From: Planctomycetota bacterium
GTDB taxonomy: Bacteria > Planctomycetota > UBA8742 > UBA2392
DNA length: 64,000 nt
Reading direction: 5' to 3'
NCBI GenBank assembly: GCA_003576915.1
Contig: QEVF01000001.1
Location: forward strand, 170,058-234,057
Shown here: positions 26,098 to 35,706 of the stretch, piece after piece
How positions within the stretch are numbered: the stretch's first letter is position 1
Layout of the letters: the number at the start of each line of letters is the position of its first letter
Notes under the pieces: generated by a model
What the model saw: the letters and a program-made list of their open reading frames with translations, nothing else
The model's database searches: none
What the model was told of the DNA's origin: nothing
Position numbers and translations under genes: made by a program

Positions 26098-27309
26098 ATG
26101 GCGGAACTGAACACCGAAGAGCGGCTGGCTCAAGCACAGCAGGTGCTGGACCCCGTGGTTCCCTATCTCATGGGCGAGTCGCCTCAACCGGGCGAGCGTC
26201 CCAGAGCCGAGGCCTTCCTCGCCAACGCGCCCTCGCTTTACGGGCACCAGCTTCCCTTCGAGCAGATTCTGGCGTCCATGGATATCGGCGTCAGCGCCAT
26301 TGAGGCCGATCCATGCTTTGGCGGCGGCTACGCCTGGGTCGCCGGCTGCCTTTACCGCATCGGGTTTGAAGACACCGACATCTACCACGAAGAGGCCCTC
26401 GCCAACGCCCTGCTCTGGGCCAAGCTGGCTGTCAAGATTGACCCAGCTTGCCGCGAAGCCTGGGAGGCACTGGGAGAGGTCTACTGCTATCAGCGCAACT
26501 TCGCCGAGGCCGAGAACGCCATGGGCGAGGTCTATCGCCGCTGGGGCGACGGCGACACCTATGCGCGGCTGGCCTTCCTCTTCTTCCGGCTTCAGGGTGA
26601 CCAGGAGCAGGCCATCAACTGGGGCGCCTTGGCCTGGCAGCAGGAGTGGGACGCCGCGCGGCTCATACAGACCCTGTTTGCGCTGGGCCAGCTCTATCGC
26701 GACAGTGGACGCACGCGCCAGGCCGCCAACGCCTACCGCGTGCTGTGCGAACACGACCACAGCAGCGTATGGGGACACCATTTCTGGGCCCAGTGTGAGT
26801 TCGCGGAGGGCAACCTGCAGGAGGCCTCTGAGATCAACCTCAGGGCCATTCAACTGGGCGGCGGCCACCTCATGCGCGAGTTTCAGGAGACGCTCAAGCG
26901 CGCCGTGGGCCGCGCCAAGCTCGTAGGCACCAAGACACGTACTATACCGCCTCCGCCTCCCGCCCCAGTTGATGGCGGCGCAGCGCCTGCCACGGTGCAG
27001 TCCGGCAACAGCTCTGCAAGCCGAAGGATCACCACCAAGCCAAGCGGCAACTCCTCCATCAGCAAGCGCGCCACGCCGAAATCTCCCGTGGTGCCGGCTC
27101 CGCCACCCGCCGTGGTCCCTGCGCCGCCGCCCATCAACCGCGCGGGGTCCGCGCCTCCGCCGGCCGCAAACGTGGTAGCCGCGCCTCCACCAGCCGTTTC
27201 TTCCAAGGCGCAAACCAACCCCCCGATGAGGAAAGGCGCCACGACGGAGTCTGATGAGCCGCCCGTGAAGAAGCAGACCCGGCCTCTAATGCGCAAGCCC
27301 CCGAAATAG
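26098..27309 (+). CDS. TPR-type helical repeat protein with Pro-rich C-terminus
   Basis: A ~403-aa cytoplasmic protein. Residues ~1-270 contain TPR-like helical pairs (for example EALGEVYCYQRNFAEAENAM and LGQLYRDSGRTRQAANAYRV). The last ~130 residues are low-complexity and rich in Pro, Ala, Ser and Lys. ATG 26098 (MAELNTEERL) is preferred over upstream in-frame ATGs because GGTGA lies close by and TATCAT fits a -10 near 26068. No enzymatic motif is visible, so a scaffold role is likely. Confidence 0.65.
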   Translation: MAELNTEERLAQAQQVLDPVVPYLMGESPQPGERPRAEAFLANAPSLYGHQLPFEQILASMDIGVSAIEADPCFGGGYAWVAGCLYRIGFEDTDIYHEEALANALLWAKLAVKIDPACREAWEALGEVYCYQRNFAEAENAMGEVYRRWGDGDTYARLAFLFFRLQGDQEQAINWGALAWQQEWDAARLIQTLFALGQLYRDSGRTRQAANAYRVLCEHDHSSVWGHHFWAQCEFAEGNLQEASEINLRAIQLGGGHLMREFQETLKRAVGRAKLVGTKTRTIPPPPPAPVDGGAAPATVQSGNSSASRRITTKPSGNSSISKRATPKSPVVPAPPPAVVPAPPPINRAGSAPPPAANVVAAPPPAVSSKAQTNPPMRKGATTESDEPPVKKQTRPLMRKPPK

Positions 27310-27365
27310 ATACTCCGGCAGCCCGGCGTGTCCCAATTCTGTAGAAATCTTGCAGGTTGAAACAC

Positions 27366-27392
27366 TTGCGCGAATGGGCCTGCACTTATAGT
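27366..27392 (+). promoter_or_regulatory. Candidate promoter of the Ig-repeat surface protein gene
   Basis: TTGCGC (27366-27371), a 15-nt spacer, then TATAGT (27387-27392). The spacer is short. The predicted leader to the ATG at 27508 is about 110 nt, with no convincing structure seen in it. Confidence 0.4.
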
Positions 27393-27507
27393 TTGGCCCC
27401 CAATAACGTTGATAACTTGGTGGAAATCGCTCGATCACCGCGTGCTGAAAGGCATCGAATGCATGCCTGCGGCTCGAGCGACAGGTCCATGTTACCGGAG
27501 TGACTTC

Positions 27508-30135
27508 ATGAACAGGATCATTCTGCTTCTCTTTGTGCTGGCCGCTTCAAGCACGCTGCAGGCCGGCATTCCAAGCGTCACCATCAATCAGGCCGGCGGC
27601 CAGGGCGACCCGACCAACGCCTCGCCCGTCGTGTTTACAGCGGTGTTCTCGGAGGCTGTCACCGGCTTCACCGACACCGACGTTGATCTTTCCGCAAGCA
27701 CCGTGGGCGGCACTCTGGCGGCTACGGTTTCCACAAGCGACAACATCACCTGGACGATCAACGTCACGGGCATGAGCGGCACGGGCACGGTCGTGGCATC
27801 CATCCCGGCAGCGGTCTGCGTCTCGTCCTCAACCGTGGAGAACAACACTCAGTCCACCAGCACGGACAACTCAGTAACCTTTGACAACGTGGCGCCGACG
27901 GTCACCGTTAACCAGGCAGGAGGTCAGGCCGACCCCACCAACGCGGCAACCATCAACTTCACTGCAACATTTTCAGAAACCGTCACCGGCTTCACCTCGG
28001 CAAGCGTGGCCATAAGCGGCACCGCGGGCGGCACTCTAGTCGCCAACGTGACAGGCAGCGGCACCACCTACAACGTGGCAATCTCCGGCATGCTGACCAG
28101 CGGGACCGTCATTGTTTCAATCAACGCCAATGCCGCCCAGGACGCCGCGGGCAACAACAGCACCGCTTCAACAAGCACGGACAACACGGTCACCTTTGAC
28201 AACCTGTCGCCCGACGTCACCATCAACCAGGGCAGCGGTCAGTCCGATCCCACCAGCACGTCACCCATCGTGTTCGACGTGGTATTCACGGAAGTCGTCA
28301 CCGGCTTTGCCAGCGGCAGCCTGTCCTTCACCGGAAGCACGGCAGGCGGGACTCTCTCGGGCGCCATCTCCGGCAGCGGAACCACTTACACCGTTTCAGT
28401 TTCCGGCATGACCACGTCCGGCACCGTTGTCGTATCCATCAATCCCAACGCGGCCCAGGACGCGGCCGGAAACTTCAGTGCTGGATCGACCAGCACTGAT
28501 AACTCCGTTCAATGGAATGCGCCACCCAATCCGACAGTGACCATCAACCAAGCGGTGGCCCAGGCCGACCCCACCAACGGTACGACCATCAACTTCACCG
28601 TGGTATTCAGCGAGGCGGTCAGCGGCTTTGCCACGGGCGACGTAACGCTGTCCGGCACCGCCGGTGCCACCACGGGTACCGTGACCGGCGGGCCCACCAC
28701 CTACAACGTGGCCGTCACGGGCATGACCGGACCGGGCACAGTAATCGCCACGATCAACGCAGGCGTCTGCACGTCTGTGGCTACCACCCAGCCCAACCTC
28801 GCCTCGACCAGCACGGACAACACGGTCACTTTCGACAACGTGGCCCCCACGGTAACGGTCAACCAGGCCGTGACCCAGACGGACCCCACGAGCACGGCCC
28901 CCATCAACTTCCGCGTCCAGTTCAGTGAAAGCGTCACGGGCTTTGCCTCGGGCGACATCGCCTTTACCGGGAGCACCGCCGGCGGCACCCTCAGCGCCAC
29001 CATCACCGGCGGCCCCTCGGACTACAACGTGGCCGTCAGCGGCATGACCACGGCCGGAAGTGTCATCATCATCGTCGCCACCGGCGCGGCTACCGACGCT
29101 GCCGGCAACACCAGCGCCGCCCCCACCAACACGGACAATCAGGTCCAGTGGAACGGCACGGGCGGCAGCGGGACCATCACGGTGGTGACGCCCAATGGCG
29201 GTGAAGTCCGAATCATCGGCCAGGGCAGCGTCATCTCCTGGACCAACGGCGGCGGCTTCAGTGGCAATGTGAGCATCCTGCTCTCGACGGACGGCGGAGG
29301 CACCTTCCCCATCACGGTCGCATCCAACATCACCAACACAGGCTCCTTTGCCTGGACAGTGCCCAACAACTCCAGCGCAACCTGCCGCATCCGCGTTCAA
29401 GCAGCGGCAGGCGGGTCCCCCAGCGACGACTCCAACGCCAACTTTACGATTCAGGCGGGCACGCTCTCCGGCGTGGTGGCCGACGGCTACGGAGCCAGCG
29501 GCTCCCAGACAGCCTACCCCGGCAATCAGCGACCGGCGCTCCACTTCATCGTGTCCAATGATCCCACCAGCCCTGCCGCGTTTACCGTGACCAGCGTGCG
29601 GGTCACAATTGCCACCAACGACAACCCCACCAACAACGCCCTTTCGCGGTTGGCCAGCGTGCGCCTCTGGCGCGGCAACAACAATACGGGATTTGGCGGC
29701 ACACAATTGGAGACCATCACCAACGGCGGCACAGGCTGGAGCGTGTCGGGTTCAACAATCACCGTAACGTTCGGAAGCGTGACGCCCCTGGCCGTCAACG
29801 TCAACGTCGGCCAGCAGCAGGACTTCTGGGTGCAGTATGTGTTCACCTCGTTGAGTGTTGTGGGCACCCCGGAACCCACCTATGCCTGCCGCATCGACAA
29901 TTCGGCGGGGACGGCGCTCAACGGGGGCGGCACTTCAAGCTATCCGGGCATCGTTCAGGGCGGCTCGGTAACCTTGAGCAGCACGATTCCCGGCGATCCC
30001 CTGGCAGATGAAGACAAGGACGACGACTCCTGCGAACTGGCAGCCAAGGGATCACCGGCCTGGCCCATGTTCGCCCTGCTGGCCGTCGTCGCAACGCTGG
30101 TCGCGCTGGGACGCCGGTCTCGACGGGAGGCCTGA
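27508..30135 (+). CDS. Secreted/surface protein with five Ig-like repeats and C-terminal sorting-type anchor
   Basis: An 875-aa protein with a signal peptide (MNRIILLLFVLAASSTLQA). Five ~106-residue Ig-like repeats follow, each starting VTxNQ..Q.DPT and containing F.V.FSE.VTGF and a GT(V/I)x(V/A)xI..(N/G)A strand. Then come another Ig-like domain (ITVVTPNGGEVRI, ~550-650) and a beta-rich domain (~655-835). The end is Cys-containing linker, hydrophobic helix (PMFALLAVVATLVALG) and RRSRREA, the plan of MYXO-CTERM/GlyGly-CTERM-like processed anchors. Adhesion or surface-layer function is likely. GGAG lies 9 nt before the ATG. Confidence 0.82.
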   Translation: MNRIILLLFVLAASSTLQAGIPSVTINQAGGQGDPTNASPVVFTAVFSEAVTGFTDTDVDLSASTVGGTLAATVSTSDNITWTINVTGMSGTGTVVASIPAAVCVSSSTVENNTQSTSTDNSVTFDNVAPTVTVNQAGGQADPTNAATINFTATFSETVTGFTSASVAISGTAGGTLVANVTGSGTTYNVAISGMLTSGTVIVSINANAAQDAAGNNSTASTSTDNTVTFDNLSPDVTINQGSGQSDPTSTSPIVFDVVFTEVVTGFASGSLSFTGSTAGGTLSGAISGSGTTYTVSVSGMTTSGTVVVSINPNAAQDAAGNFSAGSTSTDNSVQWNAPPNPTVTINQAVAQADPTNGTTINFTVVFSEAVSGFATGDVTLSGTAGATTGTVTGGPTTYNVAVTGMTGPGTVIATINAGVCTSVATTQPNLASTSTDNTVTFDNVAPTVTVNQAVTQTDPTSTAPINFRVQFSESVTGFASGDIAFTGSTAGGTLSATITGGPSDYNVAVSGMTTAGSVIIIVATGAATDAAGNTSAAPTNTDNQVQWNGTGGSGTITVVTPNGGEVRIIGQGSVISWTNGGGFSGNVSILLSTDGGGTFPITVASNITNTGSFAWTVPNNSSATCRIRVQAAAGGSPSDDSNANFTIQAGTLSGVVADGYGASGSQTAYPGNQRPALHFIVSNDPTSPAAFTVTSVRVTIATNDNPTNNALSRLASVRLWRGNNNTGFGGTQLETITNGGTGWSVSGSTITVTFGSVTPLAVNVNVGQQQDFWVQYVFTSLSVVGTPEPTYACRIDNSAGTALNGGGTSSYPGIVQGGSVTLSSTIPGDPLADEDKDDDSCELAAKGSPAWPMFALLAVVATLVALGRRSRREA
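27577..29150 (+). repeat. Five tandem coding repeats of 315-324 bp
   Basis: Repeat units begin with a GTx codon of VTxNQ at 27577, 27901, 28216, 28537 and 28852. They encode the Ig-like domains of the surface protein. The DNA similarity is good enough for unequal recombination to change copy number. Confidence 0.85.
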
Positions 30136-30225
30136 AGCGCTGCAGAACGGGCCCGGCCTTTACAAAAGGCAGGAGAAAACGTTACAAGGTGAGTCACTAC
30201 AAAGAGTAAGGTCGAATTACATGGC

Positions 30226-30255
30226 TTGACCTCGTTGGTCAGCCGTGGCTATGCT
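30226..30255 (+). promoter_or_regulatory. Candidate promoter of the TPR lipoprotein gene
   Basis: TTGACC (30226-30231), an 18-nt spacer and TATGCT (30250-30255). The predicted start is ~30262, leaving ~100 nt before the GTG at 30364. Confidence 0.5.
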
Positions 30256-30363
30256 GTGCGGCCTTACGGACCAAAATGTTCAGACTTTGAATCAGCCTCA
30301 TGGCTGACTAGTTCGATGGCTGTACGGCCCGGGCCGGCGGCCTTCCAACGACGGGGGGTTAGA

Positions 30364-31107
30364 GTGCGCAGGATTTCCTTGGCGATTGTGGCGCTGGCCA
30401 TGCTTGGCGCCCTGGCATCGGGTTGCGGCGGCGGCGGCAAGGTCATCGTCCAGAACGGCGAGCAGATTTCGGTCAATCGCACCAAGTATCTAAAGGCGCT
30501 TGATCTGCAGCGCAAACAGGACTGGTTCAATGCTCTCAAGGAGTGGGACGAGGTCATCAAGGACGAGCCCCGCTTTGCCTTGGCCCACCACAACAAGGCC
30601 GTCTGCTACGATATGATGAACTTCGTGCCGGAGGCTTTGGCCGAATACGAGCTGGCCCGTCGCTACGACCCCAACAACTCGATCACGCTGAACAACCTGG
30701 GCGCGATCTACCTGCGGGCGGACAACCGCCTGAACTCGGCCTTTGACGCCCTGCAGGAGGCCCTCAAACTTGACCCCTACCGCCCCTCGATTCACTACAA
30801 CCTTGCCGCGGCCTACCTCACTTCCAAGGACTTCGACAAGGCCCTGATGCACGCCGACACGGCTGTAGATCTCGTGGCCGCGCCGAGCAAGGAAACGGAA
30901 AACGGGCTGCAGAAGTCCGTCGACCTGCCCATGCTGGCGCGCTACCTGCTTCGCCAAGCCGAGTGCCACATCGAGCGCAGCGAAATGGACAAGGCCCGCA
31001 AAGCCTTGGAGCGCGTCGAGAAACAGTGCCGCGAAAAGGTTCCCGCTGACCTTTGGGCGCGCGTGGGCTCAGCGGAAAGCACCGAAGAAGTTCCCCCGCG
31101 CGGCTAG
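30364..31107 (+). CDS. TPR lipoprotein (PilW/PilF-like position)
   Basis: A 247-aa lipoprotein: VRRISLAIVALAMLG followed by the lipobox LASGC. At least three TPR units follow, with clear motifs such as ALAHHNKAVCYDMMNFVPEALAEYE and ITLNNLGAIYLRADNRLNSAFDALQEALKLDP. The GTG start is chosen because it places the signal peptide correctly, with GGGG upstream. It lies just before pilB and pilT; TPR lipoproteins such as PilF/PilW help assemble the outer-membrane pilus pore, so a similar job is possible but not shown. Confidence 0.75.
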   Translation: MRRISLAIVALAMLGALASGCGGGGKVIVQNGEQISVNRTKYLKALDLQRKQDWFNALKEWDEVIKDEPRFALAHHNKAVCYDMMNFVPEALAEYELARRYDPNNSITLNNLGAIYLRADNRLNSAFDALQEALKLDPYRPSIHYNLAAAYLTSKDFDKALMHADTAVDLVAAPSKETENGLQKSVDLPMLARYLLRQAECHIERSEMDKARKALERVEKQCREKVPADLWARVGSAESTEEVPPRG

Positions 31108-31136
31108 CTGTCAGCCCTGCTTCTGTGGACTTTCAA

Positions 31137-31166
31137 GTGCCCCGTCATCGGAAAGAGACGGGGCAC
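31137..31166 (+). terminator. Hairpin downstream of the TPR lipoprotein gene
   Basis: GTGCCCCGTC (31137-31146) pairs with GACGGGGCAC (31157-31166), a 10-bp stem and 10-nt loop. The downstream U tract is poor (AAGTCTTG), so it may only be partial, or stabilise the mRNA end. Confidence 0.45.
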
Positions 31167-31286
31167 AAGTCTTGTCGGGAGGCCCGTTTGTCGCTTCAAT
31201 AGCTGGTCTGTCCGCTGCACTGTCTGGAGTGGCGCCCTCGCCGTGCGGGCGGCGCACGATTGAACGGGCCCTTACGAGAGCGTTCC

Positions 31287-33275
31287 ATGGCTGGCGGTCC
31301 CAACGCAGATCCCAATAAGAAGGGCGGCACGGTTCGGTTTGTTCGCAGCGCCCCTGCGGCCACGGCTCCCGCGCCGGCGCAGGGAAATCAACCGGGCACG
31401 GGCAAGGTCGGCCCCGGCACGCGAGTCCCGCCCACTCCCACCGCCCAAGCCAAGCCGCCTGCACCGCTTCCGGCCGCGGCGCGGCCTGTGGCCGCCGCCA
31501 GCCCGGCCAAACCGGCCCCGGCATCAATGTCCGGTCGCGCCCCACTTTCGCAGGCGGGCATGCGCGTGCAGCGCAAACGGTTGGGCGAGCTCCTGCGTGA
31601 AGCCAATGTCATCGAAGAAGATCAGCTCGAGCACGCGCTGAAGATCCACCGCCAGACCGGTAAGCAACTCGGCCGCGTGCTGGTGGAGGCTGGCCTGATT
31701 GAAGAGTCGGAACTGATCAAGTTCCTGGCCATCAACCTCAACGTCGACTGGGTGGACCTTGCGGGCGAGGGCGCCGTGGATGGCAACTCCGTACTGGCCA
31801 TTCCGGAAAAGCAGGCGCGCCGCTTCCACCTCATCTGCTTCAAATCCATCAACGACGAACTTCAGGTGGCGATGGTGAACCCGGCGGACGTGATCGCCCT
31901 GGACACCATCAAAACGGTCACCGGCAAACCCGTGCGCGCCTACATTGCAACGCGCGTACAGATCGCCGACAGCATCGACAAACACTACGCCCAGCAGTAC
32001 AGCCTCGACCAGATGGGCGAGGACCTCAAGAACGCCGCCGAAGCCGAGCTGATGGCGGAGGAGATTGAGCAAAAAGGCATCGACAAAGAGGCCGTCGACG
32101 CAGCGTCCGACGCGCCGGTCGTAAAGTACGTGAATGCCACGCTGAACGAGGCCATCAAGCAGCGCGCCAGCGACATTCACTTCGAGCCCTTTGAACACGA
32201 AGTCACGGTGCGTTTCCGCATTGACGGTGCCCTGCGCGAAGTGACGGCGCCTCCCAAACGCATGTACAACGCGGTGGTTTCACGCGTGAAGATCATCTCC
32301 AACCTCGACATCGCCGAGCGCCGCCTGCCGCAGGACGGTCGCTGCAAACTGCGCCTGACGGATCGCGAGATCGATTTGCGCGTGTCGACGCTACCCGTGG
32401 TGCACGGCGAGAAGGTCGTGCTTCGAGTGCTGGACAAAACGGCCACCACTCTCGATATCAACGATCTCGGGTTTGACCCGATGACGCTGAAGGAAATGAA
32501 GCGCGTGCTGCAGTCGCCCCACGGCGTTATCGTGCTCACGGGCCCCACGGGCTCGGGCAAAACCACCACGCTGTATTCGATGCTCAAGCACGTCTATTCG
32601 CCCGAGGTCAACATTGTCACGGTCGAGGACCCCGTGGAGTACCAGCTTCCCGGCATCAACCAGGTACAGGTCAAGTCGCACATCGGCATGACTTTCGCCA
32701 GCGCCCTTCGAAGCATCCTGCGCCAGGACCCGGACGTGGTGATGGTGGGCGAGATGCGTGACCAGGAAACCCTTGAAGTTGCCGTGCGCGCGGCACTCAC
32801 GGGCCACCTGGTGTTCAGCACCATTCACACCAACAGCGCCGTGGCCACCGTCACGCGTATGGCGGACATGGGCCTTGAACGCTTCATGATCACGTCGTCG
32901 CTGATCTGCGCCATTTCGCAGCGCCTCATCCGCATGATCTGCCCCAAGTGCAAGGAACCCTATGAGGCCAGCCCGGCGCTCAAGAAACAGCTGGTGGACT
33001 CGTTCCACCAGGAAGTGGACATCGAGCTGTTCAAGGGCAAGGGCTGCGAGAAGTGCAACGGCACGGGGTACAAGGGGCGTCTGGCCGTACACGAATACAT
33101 GACCATGACGCCCAAACTGCGCGAAATGATCCTCGACAAGCGCCCCGAACGCGAGCTCGAGGAAGAATGCCTGCGCGTGGGCATGCGCAACCTGCGCCAG
33201 AGCTGCTTCATGAAACTGCTGGACGGCCTGACCACGCTGGAAGAAGCAGTCTCTCTGTTCTACGAAGACTTCTAA
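31287..33275 (+). CDS. pilB: Type IV pilus / type II secretion assembly ATPase (PilB/GspE family)
   Basis: A 662-aa hexameric secretion ATPase that powers pilus extension. A Pro/Ala-rich ~90-residue N-terminus precedes an N1/MshEN-type domain (~95-250). The catalytic domain has Walker A GPTGSGKTTT (~419), the Asp box VTVEDPVEY, Walker B-like ILRQDPDVVMVGEMRD, the His box THTNSA-type segment, and the tetra-Cys zinc site CPKC (~552) and CEKC (~587). The next gene is pilT, supporting a pilus role over type II secretion. ATG 31287 is preferred; a TTG at 31260 is in frame. Confidence 0.9.
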   Translation: MAGGPNADPNKKGGTVRFVRSAPAATAPAPAQGNQPGTGKVGPGTRVPPTPTAQAKPPAPLPAAARPVAAASPAKPAPASMSGRAPLSQAGMRVQRKRLGELLREANVIEEDQLEHALKIHRQTGKQLGRVLVEAGLIEESELIKFLAINLNVDWVDLAGEGAVDGNSVLAIPEKQARRFHLICFKSINDELQVAMVNPADVIALDTIKTVTGKPVRAYIATRVQIADSIDKHYAQQYSLDQMGEDLKNAAEAELMAEEIEQKGIDKEAVDAASDAPVVKYVNATLNEAIKQRASDIHFEPFEHEVTVRFRIDGALREVTAPPKRMYNAVVSRVKIISNLDIAERRLPQDGRCKLRLTDREIDLRVSTLPVVHGEKVVLRVLDKTATTLDINDLGFDPMTLKEMKRVLQSPHGVIVLTGPTGSGKTTTLYSMLKHVYSPEVNIVTVEDPVEYQLPGINQVQVKSHIGMTFASALRSILRQDPDVVMVGEMRDQETLEVAVRAALTGHLVFSTIHTNSAVATVTRMADMGLERFMITSSLICAISQRLIRMICPKCKEPYEASPALKKQLVDSFHQEVDIELFKGKGCEKCNGTGYKGRLAVHEYMTMTPKLREMILDKRPERELEEECLRVGMRNLRQSCFMKLLDGLTTLEEAVSLFYEDF

Positions 33276-33279
33276 GGCG

Positions 33280-33328
33280 TGCTTCGTGCAACGTGTTCCG
33301 TGCCAGGCAACGATGGGGCACGAAGCAC
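33280..33328. repeat. Inverted repeat between pilB and pilT
   Basis: GTGCTTCGTGC (33280-33290) and GCACGAAGCAC (33318-33328) are perfectly complementary, with a 27-nt spacer. The following sequence continues as CACG-rich near-repeats up to the pilT ribosome binding site. It could fold in the mRNA between the two genes, or be a small dispersed repeat. Confidence 0.55.
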
Positions 33329-33358
33329 GGGACACGCAGCACGAGACACGAGGTAAAC

Positions 33359-34471
33359 ATGTCCGGAGCCGTTCGACTCGACGACCTGCTGGTATTCACC
33401 CGCCGCGCGGAAGTGTCCGACCTTCACCTCACCGTCGGCGTGCCTCCGGTGCTGCGCATCGATGGCCAATTGCGTGCCATTGAAGGCTTCAAGCCCCTTA
33501 CACCCGCCGACACACGCTCTCTGGCCATGGAACTGCTCGACGAAAAGCAGATGGGCGACCTCGAGCGCACCCGCGAGCTTGACCTCTCGTTCGGACGCCG
33601 CGGCGCGGGCCGCTACCGCCTCAACGTCTACTGGCAGCGCGGATCCATCGGGCTGGCTATCCGTGTCATCCGCAGCACGATTCCCACCATCGACGAACTC
33701 GGTCTGCCCCAGGTCACCAAGCAATTTGCCATGGAGGACAAGGGCCTCCTGCTCGTCACGGGCCCCACGGGTTCAGGCAAGAGCACGACGCTGGCGGCGA
33801 TGATCCAGTACATCAACCAGAACGAGTCGTGCCATATCATCACGGTCGAAGATCCCATCGAGTACCTTTACCGCCACGAGCGCAGCATCATCAATCAGCG
33901 CCAGGTCAACGACGACACACTGACGTTCCACCAGGCACTCAAGCACATCCTGCGTCAGGACCCGGACGTCATCCTCGTGGGCGAAATGCGCGACCTTGAA
34001 ACCATCGAAATGGCCATGACCATGGCCGAAACGGGACACCTGGTGTTTGCCACGCTGCACACGACAGACGCCGTCCAGACCATCAACCGCATTGTCGACG
34101 TCTTCCCCGCCAACCAGCAGCAGCAGGCGCGCGTGCAGCTTTCCTTCGTGCTCATCGGCGTGGTGGCCCAGCAGCTCATTCCCCGCGTCAAGGGCGGCCG
34201 CATCCTCGCCATGGAGATTCTGCGCGTAAACGCCGCGGCACGAAACATGATCCGCGAAAACGAAGTGCATCAGATCTATACGATCCTCGAGACGGGCAGC
34301 AAGGAAGGCATGATCACGATGAATCAGTGGCTGTTCAACCTGCTTCAGCACGGTGAAATCAGCCGCGAAACCTGCCTGTCGCGCAGCACCAACCACGAAC
34401 AGATGAAGCGCATGCTTTCATCGCGGGGCGGAGGTGCCGGCGCCGCCGAGCCCATGGCCATCCGCCGCTAG
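33359..34471 (+). CDS. pilT: Twitching motility ATPase PilT
   Basis: A 370-aa hexameric ATPase that drives pilus retraction. Hallmarks are SDLHLTVGVPPVLRIDG at the N-terminus, Walker A GPTGSGKST (~135), VEDPIEY, LRQDPDVILVGEMRDLET and the TLHTTDA His box, plus AIRKG-like C-terminal segment features near EGMITMN. It lacks the zinc site of PilB, as expected. ATG has AGGT 5 nt upstream. It lies 83 bp after pilB in the same orientation. Confidence 0.95.
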   Translation: MSGAVRLDDLLVFTRRAEVSDLHLTVGVPPVLRIDGQLRAIEGFKPLTPADTRSLAMELLDEKQMGDLERTRELDLSFGRRGAGRYRLNVYWQRGSIGLAIRVIRSTIPTIDELGLPQVTKQFAMEDKGLLLVTGPTGSGKSTTLAAMIQYINQNESCHIITVEDPIEYLYRHERSIINQRQVNDDTLTFHQALKHILRQDPDVILVGEMRDLETIEMAMTMAETGHLVFATLHTTDAVQTINRIVDVFPANQQQQARVQLSFVLIGVVAQQLIPRVKGGRILAMEILRVNAAARNMIRENEVHQIYTILETGSKEGMITMNQWLFNLLQHGEISRETCLSRSTNHEQMKRMLSSRGGGAGAAEPMAIRR

Positions 34472-34488
34472 ACCGGCAGCAAACGGAA

Positions 34489-34522
34489 AGCGCGGGAGCC
34501 CATGGGCTCCCGCGCTCGTTTT
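34489..34522. terminator. Strong palindromic terminator between pilT and the MORN gene
   Basis: AGCGCGGGAGCCCA (34489-34502) and TGGGCTCCCGCGCT (34503-34516) form a perfect 14-bp palindrome, followed by CGTTTT on the plus strand. The two neighbouring genes converge on it. Confidence 0.8.
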
Positions 34523-34537
34523 CCGCGCTCGCAGGCG

Positions 34538-35674
34538 CTAATCCTCGTTCGAGACATGCTTGACCAGCTTCTGTACGGTCTTGATCTCGATGGAGTCTTC
34601 AATGACCGGATCAATGCAGGGTTCCTCGTGGCTCTCCTGCACAGACTCCTGCGGCGTCGAGCCGTAGCGCAGCCATTCGCCGACTTCTTCGTCACGCTCA
34701 AATCGCCCCTCTGCAGCCTTGGAGCCGTCCTCGTTCCAGTACGCCCAGTAGCCGTCACGGAGGCCGTCAAGAAACTGGCCCGTGGCATTGAGCTGCCCGC
34801 CGGCATACCAGGCCGTGTAGCCGCCATGCATCACGCCCCCGACCCAATTCGACTCCAGCGCGCGCTGGCCGTTCGCAAAGAAGGTCCGCATCACGCCGTG
34901 TCGGCGCCCATCCTCATACTCGCTGGTCTCGCGAAGCTGACCGTTGTCGTACCACGCCGAGTAACTGCCCACCAGATTGCCGTCGCGGTATTCGGCGCGA
35001 CACTCCAGTTGTCCGTTTTCGTGCCAACTCTCGTAGAGGCCATGCCGCACCGCGGCCGGCTCAAGCAGTATCACCCCCACCCGCAACCCGCTATCGCTAT
35101 CCACCGCACCCACAATTTCCGAAAGACTCTGCTTGCTCCAGCTGCCCTTGATTTCGACGTTTTCAAGCTGCCTCTGCTGCGGCAGCGCCGACTTGTCATC
35201 CTTGCCAATCCGGATTTCCAGGCTGCAGGTACTGCTCAAGGCAGATCGCGCACCAAATGACTGAAAGGTTGCCGCCTCTCCAAAGCGGGCGGCGTCCTGT
35301 TTGTAGCCGCGCCATACGGCCTTGACGCGGCCGCTGGGGTAGTACTCGATGATGGTCTCGACTTCGCGCTCGGCAGGCTCGGCCTGTACTTCAGCGCCGC
35401 CAGCGAGGGCCGCGGCCGGCTTGGCCACGGCGCCGCCCTGAGCCTCAACGGGCTTAGCCCCGATGGCCGCCTCATTGGCCCAGGCTGTCTCGTCCTCGCG
35501 AACCACCCCGGCCTTTACCTCGGGCCGGATGATGCGCGTGGTTGCACGATCGTCGTGGGCGCCCTTGCGCCGCGGCGCCGGGCGCTCCGGGCCCTGCGCC
35601 AGAACGAGGACCGAGAGAGCGCCCGTCGCCAGTACCGTGACAAGAAATGCAAGGGTGAGCGTCGTGTGTTTCAT
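34538..35674 (-). CDS. Secreted MORN-type repeat protein
   Basis: A 378-aa protein with an N-terminal signal sequence (MKHTTLTLAFLVTVLATGALSV region). Residues ~215-335 hold about five repeats of the form GxYxxWxxNGQLxxxxxYxDGxxxG, as in the toxin-antitoxin YwqK/MORN_2 family. Despite that family name, no toxin is adjacent. A central ~100-residue stretch (85-200) contains a further YYPSGRVKAVWRGY unit. ATG 35674 is chosen for the signal peptide. Probably periplasmic or surface-located; function unknown. Confidence 0.75.
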   Translation of the reverse strand: MKHTTLTLAFLVTVLATGALSVLVLAQGPERPAPRRKGAHDDRATTRIIRPEVKAGVVREDETAWANEAAIGAKPVEAQGGAVAKPAAALAGGAEVQAEPAEREVETIIEYYPSGRVKAVWRGYKQDAARFGEAATFQSFGARSALSSTCSLEIRIGKDDKSALPQQRQLENVEIKGSWSKQSLSEIVGAVDSDSGLRVGVILLEPAAVRHGLYESWHENGQLECRAEYRDGNLVGSYSAWYDNGQLRETSEYEDGRRHGVMRTFFANGQRALESNWVGGVMHGGYTAWYAGGQLNATGQFLDGLRDGYWAYWNEDGSKAAEGRFERDEEVGEWLRYGSTPQESVQESHEEPCIDPVIEDSIEIKTVQKLVKHVSNED

Positions 35675-35706
35675 GCAACAGATACGCACTTGGGGGCTAA
35701 CGAGTT

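Noticed and set aside
31287..33275. Type II secretion GspE
   Set aside because: Motifs cannot separate GspE from PilB, but the adjacent pilT favours a pilus; no gsp genes are present.
34538..35674. Toxin-antitoxin antitoxin (YwqK-type label)
   Set aside because: The repeats match that family name, but the protein has a signal peptide, is 378 aa and has no toxin neighbour.
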